DNA of 64,000 nucleotides, from the NCBI RefSeq assembly GCF_016698645.1, contig NZ_CP068047.1, positions 2,639,001 through 2,703,000 of the forward strand. Direction: 5' to 3'. The notes beneath the pieces were generated by a model that searched no databases, was not told the DNA's origin, and worked only from the letters and a program-made list of their open reading frames with translations. This DNA comes from Devosia oryziradicis. GTDB taxonomy: Bacteria; Pseudomonadota; Alphaproteobacteria; Rhizobiales; Devosiaceae. Positions 52,974-62,952 of the stretch are shown here, in pieces (positions within the stretch are counted from its first letter, which is position 1; the number at the start of each line of letters is the position of its first letter). The translations under genes and the position numbers were made by a program.

Positions 52974-53845
52974 CCGCATCCTCGATGACATCCGCCGCCG
53001 ATCGCGCGGTTGCCCAGGCCAAGGCTCCCGCCAATCCGTGGCGGCCCGTGCGGCGCGCAATCGTCTATGTGCTGCTGTCGGTGGCTGCCTTCGTCTCGGT
53101 GTTCCCCTTCTATTGGATGATCGTTGGCGCGACCAATACGTCGGCCGACATCATCAAGGGCAAGACGTCAGTTGGTTCGGCCCTGGTCACGAATGCCATG
53201 ACCTTCTTTACCCAGGTGGATGCCGTCCGCGTCTTCTGGAATTCGGGCGTAATCGCGGTTGTTGCCACCGTGCTCACCCTGGCGATTTCCTCCCTGGCAG
53301 GCTACGGCTTTGAGATGTTCCGTTCGCGCACGCGGGAACGCCTCTTCGCCTTTTTGCTGCTCCTGTTGTCCATCCCCTTCGCCGCGATGATGGTGCCGCT
53401 GTTCGTCATGTTCAGCCAGGCCAAGCTGGTCAACACGTTCACGGCGGTCATCCTGCCGACCGTGGCCTCCATCTTCATCATCTTCTACTTTCGCCAGACG
53501 ACCAAGGCGTTTCCGACCGAACTGCGTGATGCCGCCAGGATCGACGGCCTAAAGGAATGGCAGATCTTCCTCTTCGTTTATCTGCCGGTCATGCGGTCGA
53601 CCTATGCGGCCGCCACGATCATCGTCTTCATGGCCAACTGGAACAATTACCTCTGGCCCCTCGTGGTGCTGCAGACCGCTGAGAACAAGACCATCACGCT
53701 GATCCTGTCGGGGCTCACGGCGGCCTACACCCCCGACTACGGCCTGATCCTGTTCGGCACCGTTCTCGCTACCCTGCCCACCCTCATCATTTTCTTCCTG
53801 CTCCAGCGCCGTTTCGTCGAAGGCATGCTGGGCGCGGTTAAATAA
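52970..53845 (+). CDS. Sugar ABC transporter permease (LacG/MalG-like)
   Basis: A 291-residue inner-membrane permease with six hydrophobic helices after a polar N-terminus of about 30 residues. The first helix region is AIVYVLLSVAAFVSVFPFYW, and the EAA loop reads ELRDAARIDGLKEWQIFLFV. It pairs with the permease encoded just upstream (4-base overlap) to form the membrane channel. The ATPase gene follows after 12 bases. Confidence 0.9.
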   Translation: MTASSMTSAADRAVAQAKAPANPWRPVRRAIVYVLLSVAAFVSVFPFYWMIVGATNTSADIIKGKTSVGSALVTNAMTFFTQVDAVRVFWNSGVIAVVATVLTLAISSLAGYGFEMFRSRTRERLFAFLLLLLSIPFAAMMVPLFVMFSQAKLVNTFTAVILPTVASIFIIFYFRQTTKAFPTELRDAARIDGLKEWQIFLFVYLPVMRSTYAAATIIVFMANWNNYLWPLVVLQTAENKTITLILSGLTAAYTPDYGLILFGTVLATLPTLIIFFLLQRRFVEGMLGAVK

Positions 53846-53857
53846 GGTTCAGAACCC

Positions 53858-54937
<1,080 letters not shown>

Positions 54938-54951
54938 CCTGCCCACGAACC

Positions 54952-55026
54952 GCGTCATGCCCGCGAGGGCGGAAGTCCAACCTCCATTTCACGAGGAATG
55001 GACCCCGCCCCCTCGGGGATGACGCC
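54952..55026. repeat. REP-like imperfect palindrome
   Basis: GCGTCATGCCCGCGAGGGCGG (54952-54972) and CCGCCCCCTCGGGGATGACGCC (55005-55026) are near-perfect inverted copies enclosing a smaller pair, TCCATT/AATGGA. The CGTCAT-CCCCG-type arms are like the intergenic palindromic repeats that occur in many copies in alphaproteobacterial genomes. It lies between the ATPase gene and the fused oxidoreductase and may act as a transcript end or stabiliser. Only this one copy was noticed in the window. Confidence 0.65.
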
Positions 55027-55051
55027 GAGATCAGAACCAAGGACCAGTTTC

Positions 55052-57058
55052 ATGACCGACCAAAAGATCCGCTGGGGCATCATCGGGCCCGGCAGCATTG
55101 CCAAGGCCTTCCGAGACGGGGTTGCCAACTCCAAGCATGGCGTGCTGGAAGCCATCGCCACCCGCGATCCGAGCAAGCCGAACCTCGCCACCGATTTCCC
55201 TGGTATCCGTGTGGTCAAGGGCTATGACGCTCTGCTCGCCGACCCCAATATCGACGCGGTCTATATCGCCGTGCCGCATACCGGCCACGCCGAATGGGCC
55301 ATCAAGGCCGCCGAAGCCGGCAAGCACGTGCTTGTTGAAAAGCCGCTGGCCCTGTCGGCGCATGAAGCCGACGCAGTGTTCCACGCCCACCGCAAGGCCG
55401 GCACTTTTGCCGGCGAAGCCTTCATGTATCGCCTGCATCCGCAGACTGCCAAGATCATCGAACTGGTCAAGTCCGGCACAATCGGCGAAATCAGGATGAT
55501 CCAGTCCAGCTTCGGCTTCAATATGGGCAAGTTCCAGCCGCAGCACAGGCTGTTCGCCTCGGCGTTGGCTGGCGGTGGCATCATGGACGTGGGTTGCTAC
55601 CCAGTATCGATGGCCCGCCTGATCGCGGGCGCCGTGGCCGGTCAGGGTTTTGCCGACCCGGTCAAGGTTTCGGGCACCGCGCAGCTCAACGCGGAAGGCA
55701 CCGATGACTATGCCGCGGCCCTGCTGACCTTTGGCAATGGCATCGTCGCCCAGGTCTCCTGCGCCGTGATGGCAAACCTGGACAACGTGCTGCGCATTCA
55801 CGGCTCGGACGGCCGCATCGAGGTTCCGGATTTCTGGTTCGCCGGCGGCAATCGTGACCAGGGCCTGGGCAAGATCGACATCATCAAGGGCGGCAAGACC
55901 GAAACGGTCAGCGTCAACGAATCCGCTCATGTCTATTCCTTCGAGGCCGAGGCCGCCTCGTTGGCTATCATCGAGAAGCGCCAGGAATTCTCGGCGCCCG
56001 GCATGAGTTGGGCCGATACGCTGGGCAATCTCCGCGTGCTCGACGCCTGGCGCAAGGATGCGGGCATCGAATTCTCGGTCGAGAAATCGGTCAACCGGGT
56101 CAACACGCTCGACAACCGCAAGCTCGGCCCCAATACCGGTGTCATTCCCAAGCGCTCCATTCCGGGCCTGGACAAGCAGGCTTCGGCCGTCGCGCTCGGC
56201 TTCGAAGATTTCCGCACCTTCGCCTCGGGCGCCATTCTGCTCGACGCCTTCTGGGAGCGCGGTGGCAACATCTTTGACACCGCATTCATTTATGCCGGTG
56301 GCTACACCGAAAAGCTGTTCGGTGAGTGGCACAAGAGCCGCGGCACACGCGAGCAGGCCGTGCTGATCGGCAAGGGCGCCCATAGCCCGCTGGTCTATCC
56401 TGACGTCATTGCCAAGCAGTTGACCCAGTCGCTGGATCGCCTGCAAACCGACTACGTCGACGTCTACTTCATGCATCGTGATAACGTCGAAGTCCCGGTG
56501 GGCGAATTCGTCGACGCCATGGATGCCGAGGTGAAGAAGGGGCGCATTCGCGGGCCCTTCGGTGGTTCGAACTGGACGATGGAGCGCTTCGACGAAGCCG
56601 TCGCCTATGCCGAACGCACCGGCAAGACCAAGCCGATGGCGCTGTCGAACAACTTCGCGCTTTCGGAAATGCTGGTGCCGATCTGGGACGGCTGCGTCAC
56701 CGCCTCAACCGATGCGTGGAAGGCGTGGCTGAAGCAAAAGCAGGTGACCAACTTCTCCTGGTCCAGCCAGGGCCGGGGCTTCTTCACCGACCGTGCCGGC
56801 CGCGACAAGACCGACAATGAGGAGCTGGTGCGCTGCTGGTACAACGACAAGAATTTCGCCCGTCGTGACCGCGCCATCGAGCTGGCCAAGCAACTCGGCC
56901 AGAACCCGATCCACATCGCGCTGGCTTTCGTGTTGGCGCAGGACTTCCCGTCGATCCCGCTCATCGGACCACGCACCCTGGCCGAGTTGGACGACAGCCT
57001 CAAGACCTTCGATTTCAAGCTGACGCCCGAACAGGTTGCCTGGCTCGATAACGGCTAG
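55052..57058 (+). CDS. Gfo/Idh/MocA oxidoreductase / aldo-keto reductase fusion
   Basis: A 668-residue protein; AAGGA precedes ATG 55052, and the upstream ATG 54998 lies inside the repeat. Residues 1 to about 330 are a Gfo/Idh/MocA dehydrogenase: WGIIGPGSIAKAFRDGV for NAD(P), VEKPLALSAHEAD, and GGGIMDVGCYPVSMARLIAG near the active site. Residues about 355-668 are an aldo-keto reductase with the tetrad regions FDTAFIYAGGY, LIGKGAHSP and DVYFMHRDN, and IPLIGPRTLAELDDSL near the C-terminus. Two redox domains in one chain could oxidise and reduce a sugar with cofactor recycling. It follows the sugar transporter on the same strand; the substrate is unknown. Confidence 0.88.
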   Translation: MTDQKIRWGIIGPGSIAKAFRDGVANSKHGVLEAIATRDPSKPNLATDFPGIRVVKGYDALLADPNIDAVYIAVPHTGHAEWAIKAAEAGKHVLVEKPLALSAHEADAVFHAHRKAGTFAGEAFMYRLHPQTAKIIELVKSGTIGEIRMIQSSFGFNMGKFQPQHRLFASALAGGGIMDVGCYPVSMARLIAGAVAGQGFADPVKVSGTAQLNAEGTDDYAAALLTFGNGIVAQVSCAVMANLDNVLRIHGSDGRIEVPDFWFAGGNRDQGLGKIDIIKGGKTETVSVNESAHVYSFEAEAASLAIIEKRQEFSAPGMSWADTLGNLRVLDAWRKDAGIEFSVEKSVNRVNTLDNRKLGPNTGVIPKRSIPGLDKQASAVALGFEDFRTFASGAILLDAFWERGGNIFDTAFIYAGGYTEKLFGEWHKSRGTREQAVLIGKGAHSPLVYPDVIAKQLTQSLDRLQTDYVDVYFMHRDNVEVPVGEFVDAMDAEVKKGRIRGPFGGSNWTMERFDEAVAYAERTGKTKPMALSNNFALSEMLVPIWDGCVTASTDAWKAWLKQKQVTNFSWSSQGRGFFTDRAGRDKTDNEELVRCWYNDKNFARRDRAIELAKQLGQNPIHIALAFVLAQDFPSIPLIGPRTLAELDDSLKTFDFKLTPEQVAWLDNG

Positions 57059-57067
57059 AACGAACAA

Positions 57068-57091
57068 GAAGGGCTCCCAACGGAGCCCTTC
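57068..57091 (+). terminator. Hairpin after the fused oxidoreductase gene
   Basis: GAAGGGCTCC (57068-57077) pairs perfectly with GGAGCCCTTC (57082-57091) around a CAAC loop, starting ten bases after the stop. GCCTTG follows rather than a T-run, so termination may be weak. It also lies downstream of the convergent small membrane protein gene and could serve both directions. Confidence 0.65.
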
Positions 57092-57132
57092 GCCTTGAGA
57101 CGAGCTGGACTGTTCATGTCCAATCCCTCATG

Positions 57133-57468
57133 TCAGCCGCGGTTCTGGCGAAGCATGGCGATCAGCGTCACTCCGGCCCCAGCGGCAATCGCGATGGCCA
57201 TTGCCGGGTGCAGCAGCGATGTGAGGCTGGCGCTGGGGTCGGCGCGAAACAGCCATGTGAAGAACGGCCCAACTAACATTCCCACGGTCAGCCCAATCCA
57301 GGCGCGCACCGGTGCAAGACGAGGATCGCGCAAGGCAGCGATCCCGAGAATGGCAATGGGAAGCGTGGTGACCAGCCCAAAGCCGGTGAGGATCAGCGTC
57401 GGCACGGCGGCGGCGGTCCAGAAAGCGTAGTGGGGGATGGCCGAGGTGGAGACGGTGGTGGCAGACAT
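57133..57468 (-). CDS. Small hypothetical membrane protein
   Basis: A 111-residue hydrophobic protein with three probable membrane helices (WTAAAVPTLILTGFGLVTTL; AWIGLTVGMLVGPFFTWLF; MAIAIAAGAGVTLIAML). No family is recognised. It lies downstream of the SDR-type gene on the same strand, 36 bases after its stop, and may be co-transcribed with it. Codon use looks normal for the window. Confidence 0.65.
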   Translation of the reverse strand: MSATTVSTSAIPHYAFWTAAAVPTLILTGFGLVTTLPIAILGIAALRDPRLAPVRAWIGLTVGMLVGPFFTWLFRADPSASLTSLLHPAMAIAIAAGAGVTLIAMLRQNRG

Positions 57469-57504
57469 GAGGATACTCCTGTGTTGCGGCCTGGCAGCGT
57501 TTGC

Positions 57505-58491
57505 TCAGGCAGGTTTGATGGCGGTGGCTGCAGGGGTGGGCGCAGGCAGGCAACCGAGATCCATCAGGCTGGCCCGGATGGCCTGATCGATCGGGGTTCG
57601 TGGCTCGGCGCCGATCAATTCGACGAGGCGCGCATTGTCGAGGCGGACAGGATGGCGCCAATACTGGGCAATTTCAGCCGCTTCCCGCGGAAAGCCACCA
57701 AGCGGGGACAGAAGGTGCATGGCCCACCAGGGGAAGCCCGCGCGGCGAATGGTTTTGCCAGCCACCCGCGCGACAGCGTCGACAATCTCGGTACCCGACT
57801 GGTCGTAGTAGCCGGCGAACTGTACCCGTTCGAAGGGTTCCAGTTTTTCACCGGCGTCGAGCAGGAGCGCCATCGCTTCGGCCAGATCAGGCAGGTAAGC
57901 CCAGCTATGGCCGCCGCTGCGATCGAGATTCTTTACGACGGACACAGGCTGGCCGGGCGTGACCATGGCCTGCCCAAACCAGTTCGATCGAGCGCCAGGG
58001 CCGAAGAAATCACCCGCACGCAGGATCAACACTGGAACATTGGACGATGCCGCTTCCAGGCGGCGCTCGAGCTCCACCCGTATGGACCCCTTGCGGCTGC
58101 GGGGCTGTTGCGGACTGTCTGCCCGGATTACCGGCGTTAGGGCAGGATCAAAATTGTAGATCGTCCCCGGCAGGACGATCCGGGCACCAACTGCCTTGGC
58201 AGCCGCGATCGTGTTGTCGATCATCGGAAGGACGAGCTTGTCCCAGTTGGCGTAGTTCGGCGGGTTCACTGCGTGGATGATAACCGTCGCACCTTGCGCC
58301 GCAGCGCGGACATCCGCGCCGTTCATCGCATCCCCTTGCACCCAATCGATATTGGCCCTGAGCTTGCGAGCAGCCGCGGCATCGCGAGCCATGCCCCTAA
58401 CGGTCCAGCCGTGGCGGAGCAACGCGTCCGCGATGACGCCTCCGATGCCACCGGTTGCGCCGAGGACGAGAACTTTCTTTGCGGTAGTCAT
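57505..58491 (-). CDS. NAD(P)-dependent epimerase/NmrA-like SDR protein
   Basis: About 328 residues from ATG 58491 (MTTAKKVLVLGATGGIGGVI); the frame extends to 58536 without support. The glycine-rich NAD(P) motif is at the N-terminus, with VQGDAMNGADVRAAAQGATV and IIHAVNPPNYANWDKL further on. No clear YxxxK active site is evident, which points to the atypical NmrA/epimerase group. It is divergent from the LysR-type regulator, which probably controls it. Confidence 0.82.
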   Translation of the reverse strand: MTTAKKVLVLGATGGIGGVIADALLRHGWTVRGMARDAAAARKLRANIDWVQGDAMNGADVRAAAQGATVIIHAVNPPNYANWDKLVLPMIDNTIAAAKAVGARIVLPGTIYNFDPALTPVIRADSPQQPRSRKGSIRVELERRLEAASSNVPVLILRAGDFFGPGARSNWFGQAMVTPGQPVSVVKNLDRSGGHSWAYLPDLAEAMALLLDAGEKLEPFERVQFAGYYDQSGTEIVDAVARVAGKTIRRAGFPWWAMHLLSPLGGFPREAAEIAQYWRHPVRLDNARLVELIGAEPRTPIDQAIRASLMDLGCLPAPTPAATAIKPA

Positions 58492-58587
58492 GGTCACTGC
58501 TCCATCAGTGTTGCGATGGAGTGAAGATGCGCGCATCTTGCCTGTAACAGAATTGGCTATATTCCTGCATTAGCTGTAAGGTTTTTT

Positions 58588-59478
58588 ATGAGCAACACCC
58601 CGTCCTGGGATGACCATCGCATCTTTCTGGCGGTGCTGGAGGCAGGTAGCCTTGCAGGCGCGGCGCGGGCTTTGGGTCTGTCACACCCGACTGTGCGCTC
58701 GCGGATCGAGGCGCTCGAGCAGGCACTCGGAACGGTGCTTTTCACCCGGTCGGTCAATGGCCTCAGTCCGACCGAGACTGCCGAGGCACTACGCGAGGCG
58801 GCACAGACCATGGCCAATGCGGCCGACCTTTTCCAGCGGCAGGCATCGGCGCCGACAGGCGAGATCGCCGGCAGCGTACGCATGAGCGTTCCCGACATAA
58901 TGGGGGTCGAGATGATCCCGGCAATGTTGCAGCCCATGCTCGTCGCGCATCCGCGATTGCGTATCGAGCTTGCCCTCAGCAACGCCGAGGCGGACGTGCT
59001 GGCGCACGAAGTCGATATTGCGGTGCGCACCGTTGCGCCCCGGCAAGGCTCGCTGGTCGCGCGGAAGATTGCCCGCTACCCGATCGGTTTCTTCGCGTCC
59101 CCCGCCTATCTCGAACGCCACGGCGTCCCGAGCAGGGTAGCGGACCTGGCGCACCATGCGCTGGTCGGCCCTGACCGGAACCCGACCGATCTTGCCATCG
59201 CTGCCCGCCTTGGGCCGAACTTTACACCCGACCACTTCGTGCTTCGGACCGACAGCCACCCAGCCCAGGTCTCGGCCGCCAGAAGCGGCATCGGCCTAGC
59301 CGTGTGCCCGATTCCCCTTGGGATCAGCGATCCAGGCCTTGTCCGCGTACTACCGGATTTCGATCTTCATATGCTGGAAGTGTGGACAGTGACGCATGAG
59401 AACCTGTCCAGGGTGCTACGCATTCGAGTCGTGCTGGACCATCTCGCTGCGACCTTTGCGAATTTGGCTACACATTGA
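58588..59478 (+). CDS. LysR-family transcriptional regulator
   Basis: A 296-residue regulator. The N-terminal winged HTH is HRIFLAVLEAGSLAGAARAL followed by GLSHPTVRSRIEALEQALG. The LysR substrate-binding domain spans about residues 90-290 (AGSVRMSVPDIMGVEMIPAM, PIGFFASPAYLERHGVP). The 96-bp gap to the divergent SDR gene contains two CTGTAA copies and should hold the operator. Effector unknown. Confidence 0.92.
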   Translation: MSNTPSWDDHRIFLAVLEAGSLAGAARALGLSHPTVRSRIEALEQALGTVLFTRSVNGLSPTETAEALREAAQTMANAADLFQRQASAPTGEIAGSVRMSVPDIMGVEMIPAMLQPMLVAHPRLRIELALSNAEADVLAHEVDIAVRTVAPRQGSLVARKIARYPIGFFASPAYLERHGVPSRVADLAHHALVGPDRNPTDLAIAARLGPNFTPDHFVLRTDSHPAQVSAARSGIGLAVCPIPLGISDPGLVRVLPDFDLHMLEVWTVTHENLSRVLRIRVVLDHLAATFANLATH

Positions 59479-59613
59479 GGCAAAGCATGATCCGTTGTTT
59501 GCAGACGGAATTTCTCCATTGTTCGCTGACGACGCACAGTTACACCTTTGTGTCTACTTGTCGGGGCATTCACCCTACCCTATCTTGGCTGTCGTGGCAC
59601 GGTAAGTGCTGCA

Positions 59614-59757
59614 TGTTCTCAGGGCGGGGTGCAATTCCCCACCGGCGGTAAAGGCGGCAACGCCAAGCCCGCGAGCGCCTTTGGACCACGGGTCCATTGG
59701 GTCAGCAGATCCGGTGTAATTCCGGAGCCGACGGTATAGTCCGGATGAAAGAGAACG
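59614..59757 (+). ncRNA. FMN riboswitch (RFN element)
   Basis: The sequence has the hallmark RFN core, including AGGGCGGGGTGCAATTCCCC, ACCGGCGGTAA, TCAGCAGATCCGGTG, and TCCGGAGCCGACGGTATAGT followed by GGATGAAAGAGAAC. The closing stem pairs GTTCTC at the 5' end (59615-59620) with GAGAAC at 59751-59756. It precedes a RibN-type transporter gene by about 105 bases and should reduce its expression when FMN binds. Confidence 0.97.
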
Positions 59758-59781
59758 GGACCAACGCTGGCTTGTCGGCGT

Positions 59782-59856
59782 CCGTAACCCGTTTCGGGCC
59801 GGGCGCGGCATCGGCGGGACTTCCCGTAACCCTGAGGAAACTGGTTACGGAAAGGA
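59782..59856 (+). promoter_or_regulatory. Expression platform of the FMN riboswitch
   Basis: CCGTAACC occurs twice, at 59782-59789 and 59824-59831, and its complement GGTTACGG once, at 59843-59850. The near copy makes an 8-bp hairpin ending directly at the ribosome binding site AAAGGA (59851-59856), seven bases before the ATG. The far copy can pair with the same strand instead. This suggests two alternative structures whose choice depends on FMN binding; no T-run follows, so control of translation is more likely than termination. Confidence 0.6.
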
Positions 59857-59862
59857 CGTTCA

Positions 59863-60840
59863 ATGAGCCAGGTTTCCTCGAATTTCCACGACGGCGCCGC
59901 CACTGGCGCCTTCTTCATGATAGCGGCAAGCCTGGCGTTTGCCGGCAGCAACCTGCTGCAATCTGCCCTACCCACGCCTGTCGAATATGGCGGCTACGGA
60001 ATGAGCTCCACGGGCATGGCGTTCTGGCAATATGTCATCGCCTCGGTGCTGGCCCTCCCCCTGATCCTGCGCATTGGCTTGGGCAATCTGCGCACGAGCC
60101 ACCCGCTCGCCCATGAAATCCGCGCCTTCGTTTCGGCCCTGGGCGTCCACGTATTTGTCTATGGTTTCGCTATGGGCGTGCCGATCTGGCAGATGGTGAC
60201 CCTCTTGGCCACCGGGCCGCTGTTCATCATCCTCGGCTCGACCCTGTTCCTGGGCGAGCGCGCTTCCAGTGTCCGCATCGGTGCGGCGCTGGTCGGCTTT
60301 GTCGGTGCCATACTAGTGTCTGGTATCGGGGCGGATGGCCTGACGTGGTCGACCCTCATCCCGATCGCCGCTGCCGCGCTCTGGGCCACCACGGACGTCT
60401 TGACGAAGTATCTCAGCAAACAGGGCGAAAGCCCCGAGACGCTGACGGTCTCATTGCTGGTGCTGGTGACGCCGAACCACCTGCTGATCCTGCTCGCCGT
60501 CTGGGCGCTCGGCGGATTGACGCCCGGCCTTCTACCCGCGGGGCTGGCCGACAACGTCTTCGCCCTGCCCGGCGGCACTGCCCTGGGCCTGCTGGTCCTC
60601 CTCGGCGCGCTGACGGCCGCCGCGCAATATCTGCTGGCCGTGGCCTACAAGGCGGCCGACGCGACGTATTTGCAGCCCTTCGGCGACCTCAAGGTGCCAC
60701 TCAGCGGCCTTTTGGGCTGGATTTTGCTGTCGCAGGTGCCGTCCGGCTGGTTCTGGCCAGGCGCCGCGCTGATCCTGGCGGCCTCGACGGTGATATTCCT
60801 GGTCGAATCCGGTCGCAGCAGGACGCTCAGCGTCGCCTAG
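59863..60840 (+). CDS. ribN: Riboflavin transporter, RibN type (EamA/DMT superfamily)
   Basis: A 325-residue inner-membrane protein with about ten hydrophobic helices arranged as two EamA repeats. AAAGGA precedes ATG 59863. The first repeat includes FMIAASLAFAGSNLLQSALP and MVTLLATGPLFIILGSTLFL. The upstream FMN riboswitch is the main evidence for riboflavin as substrate; RibN proteins in rhizobia and other alphaproteobacteria share this arrangement. A hairpin follows the gene. Confidence 0.82.
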   Translation: MSQVSSNFHDGAATGAFFMIAASLAFAGSNLLQSALPTPVEYGGYGMSSTGMAFWQYVIASVLALPLILRIGLGNLRTSHPLAHEIRAFVSALGVHVFVYGFAMGVPIWQMVTLLATGPLFIILGSTLFLGERASSVRIGAALVGFVGAILVSGIGADGLTWSTLIPIAAAALWATTDVLTKYLSKQGESPETLTVSLLVLVTPNHLLILLAVWALGGLTPGLLPAGLADNVFALPGGTALGLLVLLGALTAAAQYLLAVAYKAADATYLQPFGDLKVPLSGLLGWILLSQVPSGWFWPGAALILAASTVIFLVESGRSRTLSVA

Positions 60841-60847
60841 CACCAAG

Positions 60848-60873
60848 CTGCTCCCGGCAATGGTCGGGAGCAG
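60848..60873 (+). terminator. Hairpin terminator between convergent ribN and merR-type genes
   Basis: CTGCTCCCG (60848-60856) and CGGGAGCAG (60865-60873) form a perfect 9-bp stem with an 8-base loop, starting eight bases after the ribN stop. TTCGTTC follows on the forward strand. It lies between convergent genes and most likely ends ribN transcription. Confidence 0.7.
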
Positions 60874-60932
60874 TTCGTTCACCTGCAGGGATTGCGAGCG
60901 CACGGGTTTTGCGAACGTGCCAAAAGCCGGTC

Positions 60933-61388
60933 TCAGGCTTCCCTGGCGCGCTCGAGGATGCGCTTGCATTCGAGCAGTTCGCGCAGGACGTCGGAGAGCT
61001 TGTCGCGCGACTCGCGATCGAGGCCCGGGCTGGCCAGCATCACGGCTTCTTCGATTTCCGCCTCGTCGCCAGCGGCCTCGGCCTGCTCGATCATTGGCAG
61101 GATTTCTTCGAGCGGCTTGCCCTCGCCGACAGCGATCACATAGCGGCTGCCCTGATCCTTGAGGATGCGCTGCACGCCCTTAATGGTAAAGCCTTGATCG
61201 TAGAGCAGGTGGCGGATGCCGCGTAGTAGCAGCACGTCTTCGGGGCGATAGTAGCGTCGCCCGCCGCCGCGCTTCAGCGGCTTTATGGTGGAGAAACGCG
61301 TCTCCCAGAAGCGCAGGACGTGCTGGGGCAGGTCCAGCTCATCGGCGGCTTCGGATATCGTCCGGAAGGCGTCTGGCGACTTGTCCAC
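60933..61388 (-). CDS. MerR-family transcriptional regulator
   Basis: A 151-residue protein. The N-terminal winged HTH reads [31 protein letters not shown], then [20 protein letters not shown]. The C-terminal half is charged and helical and has no metal-binding cysteines. This MerR-like gene is typically placed after ihfA in alphaproteobacterial plsX-fabH-ihfA clusters, as here (24 bases after ihfA). Its targets are not evident from the sequence. Confidence 0.9.
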   Translation of the reverse strand: MDKSPDAFRTISEAADELDLPQHVLRFWETRFSTIKPLKRGGGRRYYRPEDVLLLRGIRHLLYDQGFTIKGVQRILKDQGSRYVIAVGEGKPLEEILPMIEQAEAAGDEAEIEEAVMLASPGLDRESRDKLSDVLRELLECKRILERAREA

Positions 61389-61412
61389 GGAGGCTGAGAC
61401 TCGCTGGATGGC

Positions 61413-61724
61413 TTATTTTCCAGCACGAACCATAGATTTGTTGATCTTGGACTTCAACACGTTGGATGGCTTGAACACAAGAACCTGGCGAGGGAGGATC
61501 GGGACCTCTTCGCCAGTCTTGGGATTGCGGCCGATACGCTCATTTTTCGAGCGGACCTGGAAGGAACCGAAAGACGATAGCTTGACGTTTGCCCCGGTGA
61601 TGAGGGCGTCGCCGATAAGTTCGAGCACCCGTTCCACCAGTTCCGCCGACTCGGTCCGTGACAATCCGACGGTGCCATAGACTGCTTCGGCCAGATCGGC
61701 CCGCGTTATCGTCTTCTGCGTCAT
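61413..61724 (-). CDS. ihfA: Integration host factor alpha subunit
   Basis: A 103-residue DNA-bending protein. ATG 61724 begins [20 protein letters not shown]; the longer frame to 61832 adds an unrelated N-terminus. HU/IHF motifs are [20 protein letters not shown] and [20 protein letters not shown], which contains the minor-groove proline arm. It sits between fabH and the merR-type gene as in many alphaproteobacteria. The 250-bp gap to fabH holds no other gene that I could recognise and probably its own promoter. Confidence 0.95.
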   Translation of the reverse strand: MTQKTITRADLAEAVYGTVGLSRTESAELVERVLELIGDALITGANVKLSSFGSFQVRSKNERIGRNPKTGEEVPILPRQVLVFKPSNVLKSKINKSMVRAGK

Positions 61725-61974
61725 TCGTACCCCCGTGTTGCCGAGAGGTGCAAATCCCCACGCCGGGACGCGTTGGCTGTCGTCCCTGATCACAATAGTT
61801 GCCGGCACGACTCGTACATCGAGTCGAGCCATGACCGCGGGAATCCTTCCGCTCGCTCAGCGATACCAGACCGTCACTTACCCCTCATGCGGCCGGTTTC
61901 TACGCTGGGTTCCTCCACCCAAAAAGGACACTAACGCCTTGAAACGCCTAAGGTCAATCGCCCAACGGCGGCTG

Positions 61975-62952
61975 CTACCAGCGAATGAGGGACGCACCCC
62001 AAGTAAAGCCGCCGCCCATCGCTTCGAGCATGACGAGGTCGCCCTGCTTGATCCGGCCATCGGCCACGGCGGTGCTCAAGGCCAGTGGCACGGAGGCGGC
62101 TGAGGTGTTGGCATGAAGGTCCACGGTGAGGACCACCTTTTCGGGCGGCAGGCCGAGCTTGTTGCCGGCGCCCTCGATGATCCGGCGGTTCGCCTGGTGC
62201 GGCACGAACCAGTCGAGGTCATCAACGGTGTATCCGGTCTTTTCGAGGGTGGCATAGACCACGTCGGTAATCTTGCCCACGGCATGGCGGAAGACTTCGG
62301 GGCCCTGCATGTGCACGTGGCCGGTGGTGCCCGTCGTGGACGGACCGCCATCGACATAGAGCTTGTCCCAATGGTGGCCGTCGGACCGAAGCGCCGAGGC
62401 CAGAACGCCACGCTCCGGCGCATCGTCGACAAGCTCGATCTTCTCGAGCACCACGGCCCCTGCCCCGTCGCCGAACAGCACGCAGGTCGTACGGTCGGTC
62501 CAATCGAGCAGGCGGGAGAAGGTCTCGGCGCCGATCACCAGAGCGCGGGTCGCGAGGCCATTCTTGATGTAGCTGTCAGCCGTAGCGATGGCGTAGACGA
62601 AACCGGAACACACCGCCTGGATGTCGAATGCCATGCCGTGATGAATGCCCAGCTTCATCTGCACCAGCGTTGCGGCGGCCGGAAAGGTATAGTCGGGTGT
62701 CGTAGTGGCCACCACGATCAGATCGATATCCTCTGGCGTGACGCCTGCCGCAACCATGGCCTTGCGGGCGGCTTCCACCGCCAGGTCCGACGTGAACTGC
62801 CCTTCGGCAGCGATATGGCGCTCCTTGATGCCAACGCGCTGCTGAATCCACTCGTCGGTCGTATCGACCATGGTGGCCAACTCGGCGTTGGTCAGCACCT
62901 TCTCGGGAAGATAGCCGCCGACACCGCGGATGATGGTACGCGTCTTGGTCAC
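61975..62952 (-). CDS. fabH: 3-oxoacyl-ACP synthase III (FabH)
   Basis: A 325-residue condensing enzyme starting fatty acid synthesis from acetyl-CoA and malonyl-ACP. GTG 62952 overlaps the plsX stop by 4 bases. The catalytic cysteine is in [16 protein letters not shown], the histidine in [14 protein letters not shown] and the asparagine in [13 protein letters not shown]. It ends [15 protein letters not shown], the usual FabH C-terminus. It acts in the cytoplasm. Confidence 0.96.
   Translation of the reverse strand: MTKTRTIIRGVGGYLPEKVLTNAELATMVDTTDEWIQQRVGIKERHIAAEGQFTSDLAVEAARKAMVAAGVTPEDIDLIVVATTTPDYTFPAAATLVQMKLGIHHGMAFDIQAVCSGFVYAIATADSYIKNGLATRALVIGAETFSRLLDWTDRTTCVLFGDGAGAVVLEKIELVDDAPERGVLASALRSDGHHWDKLYVDGGPSTTGTTGHVHMQGPEVFRHAVGKITDVVYATLEKTGYTVDDLDWFVPHQANRRIIEGAGNKLGLPPEKVVLTVDLHANTSAASVPLALSTAVADGRIKQGDLVMLEAMGGGFTWGASLIRW

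Noticed and set aside
54998..55051. Longer start for the oxidoreductase fusion at ATG 54998
   Set aside because: The extra 18 residues are translated from the palindromic repeat; AAGGA precedes ATG 55052, where the family N-terminus begins.
55031..56476. Reverse open frame of 481 codons over the oxidoreductase fusion
   Set aside because: It mirrors the codon pattern of the real gene and contains no domain motif.
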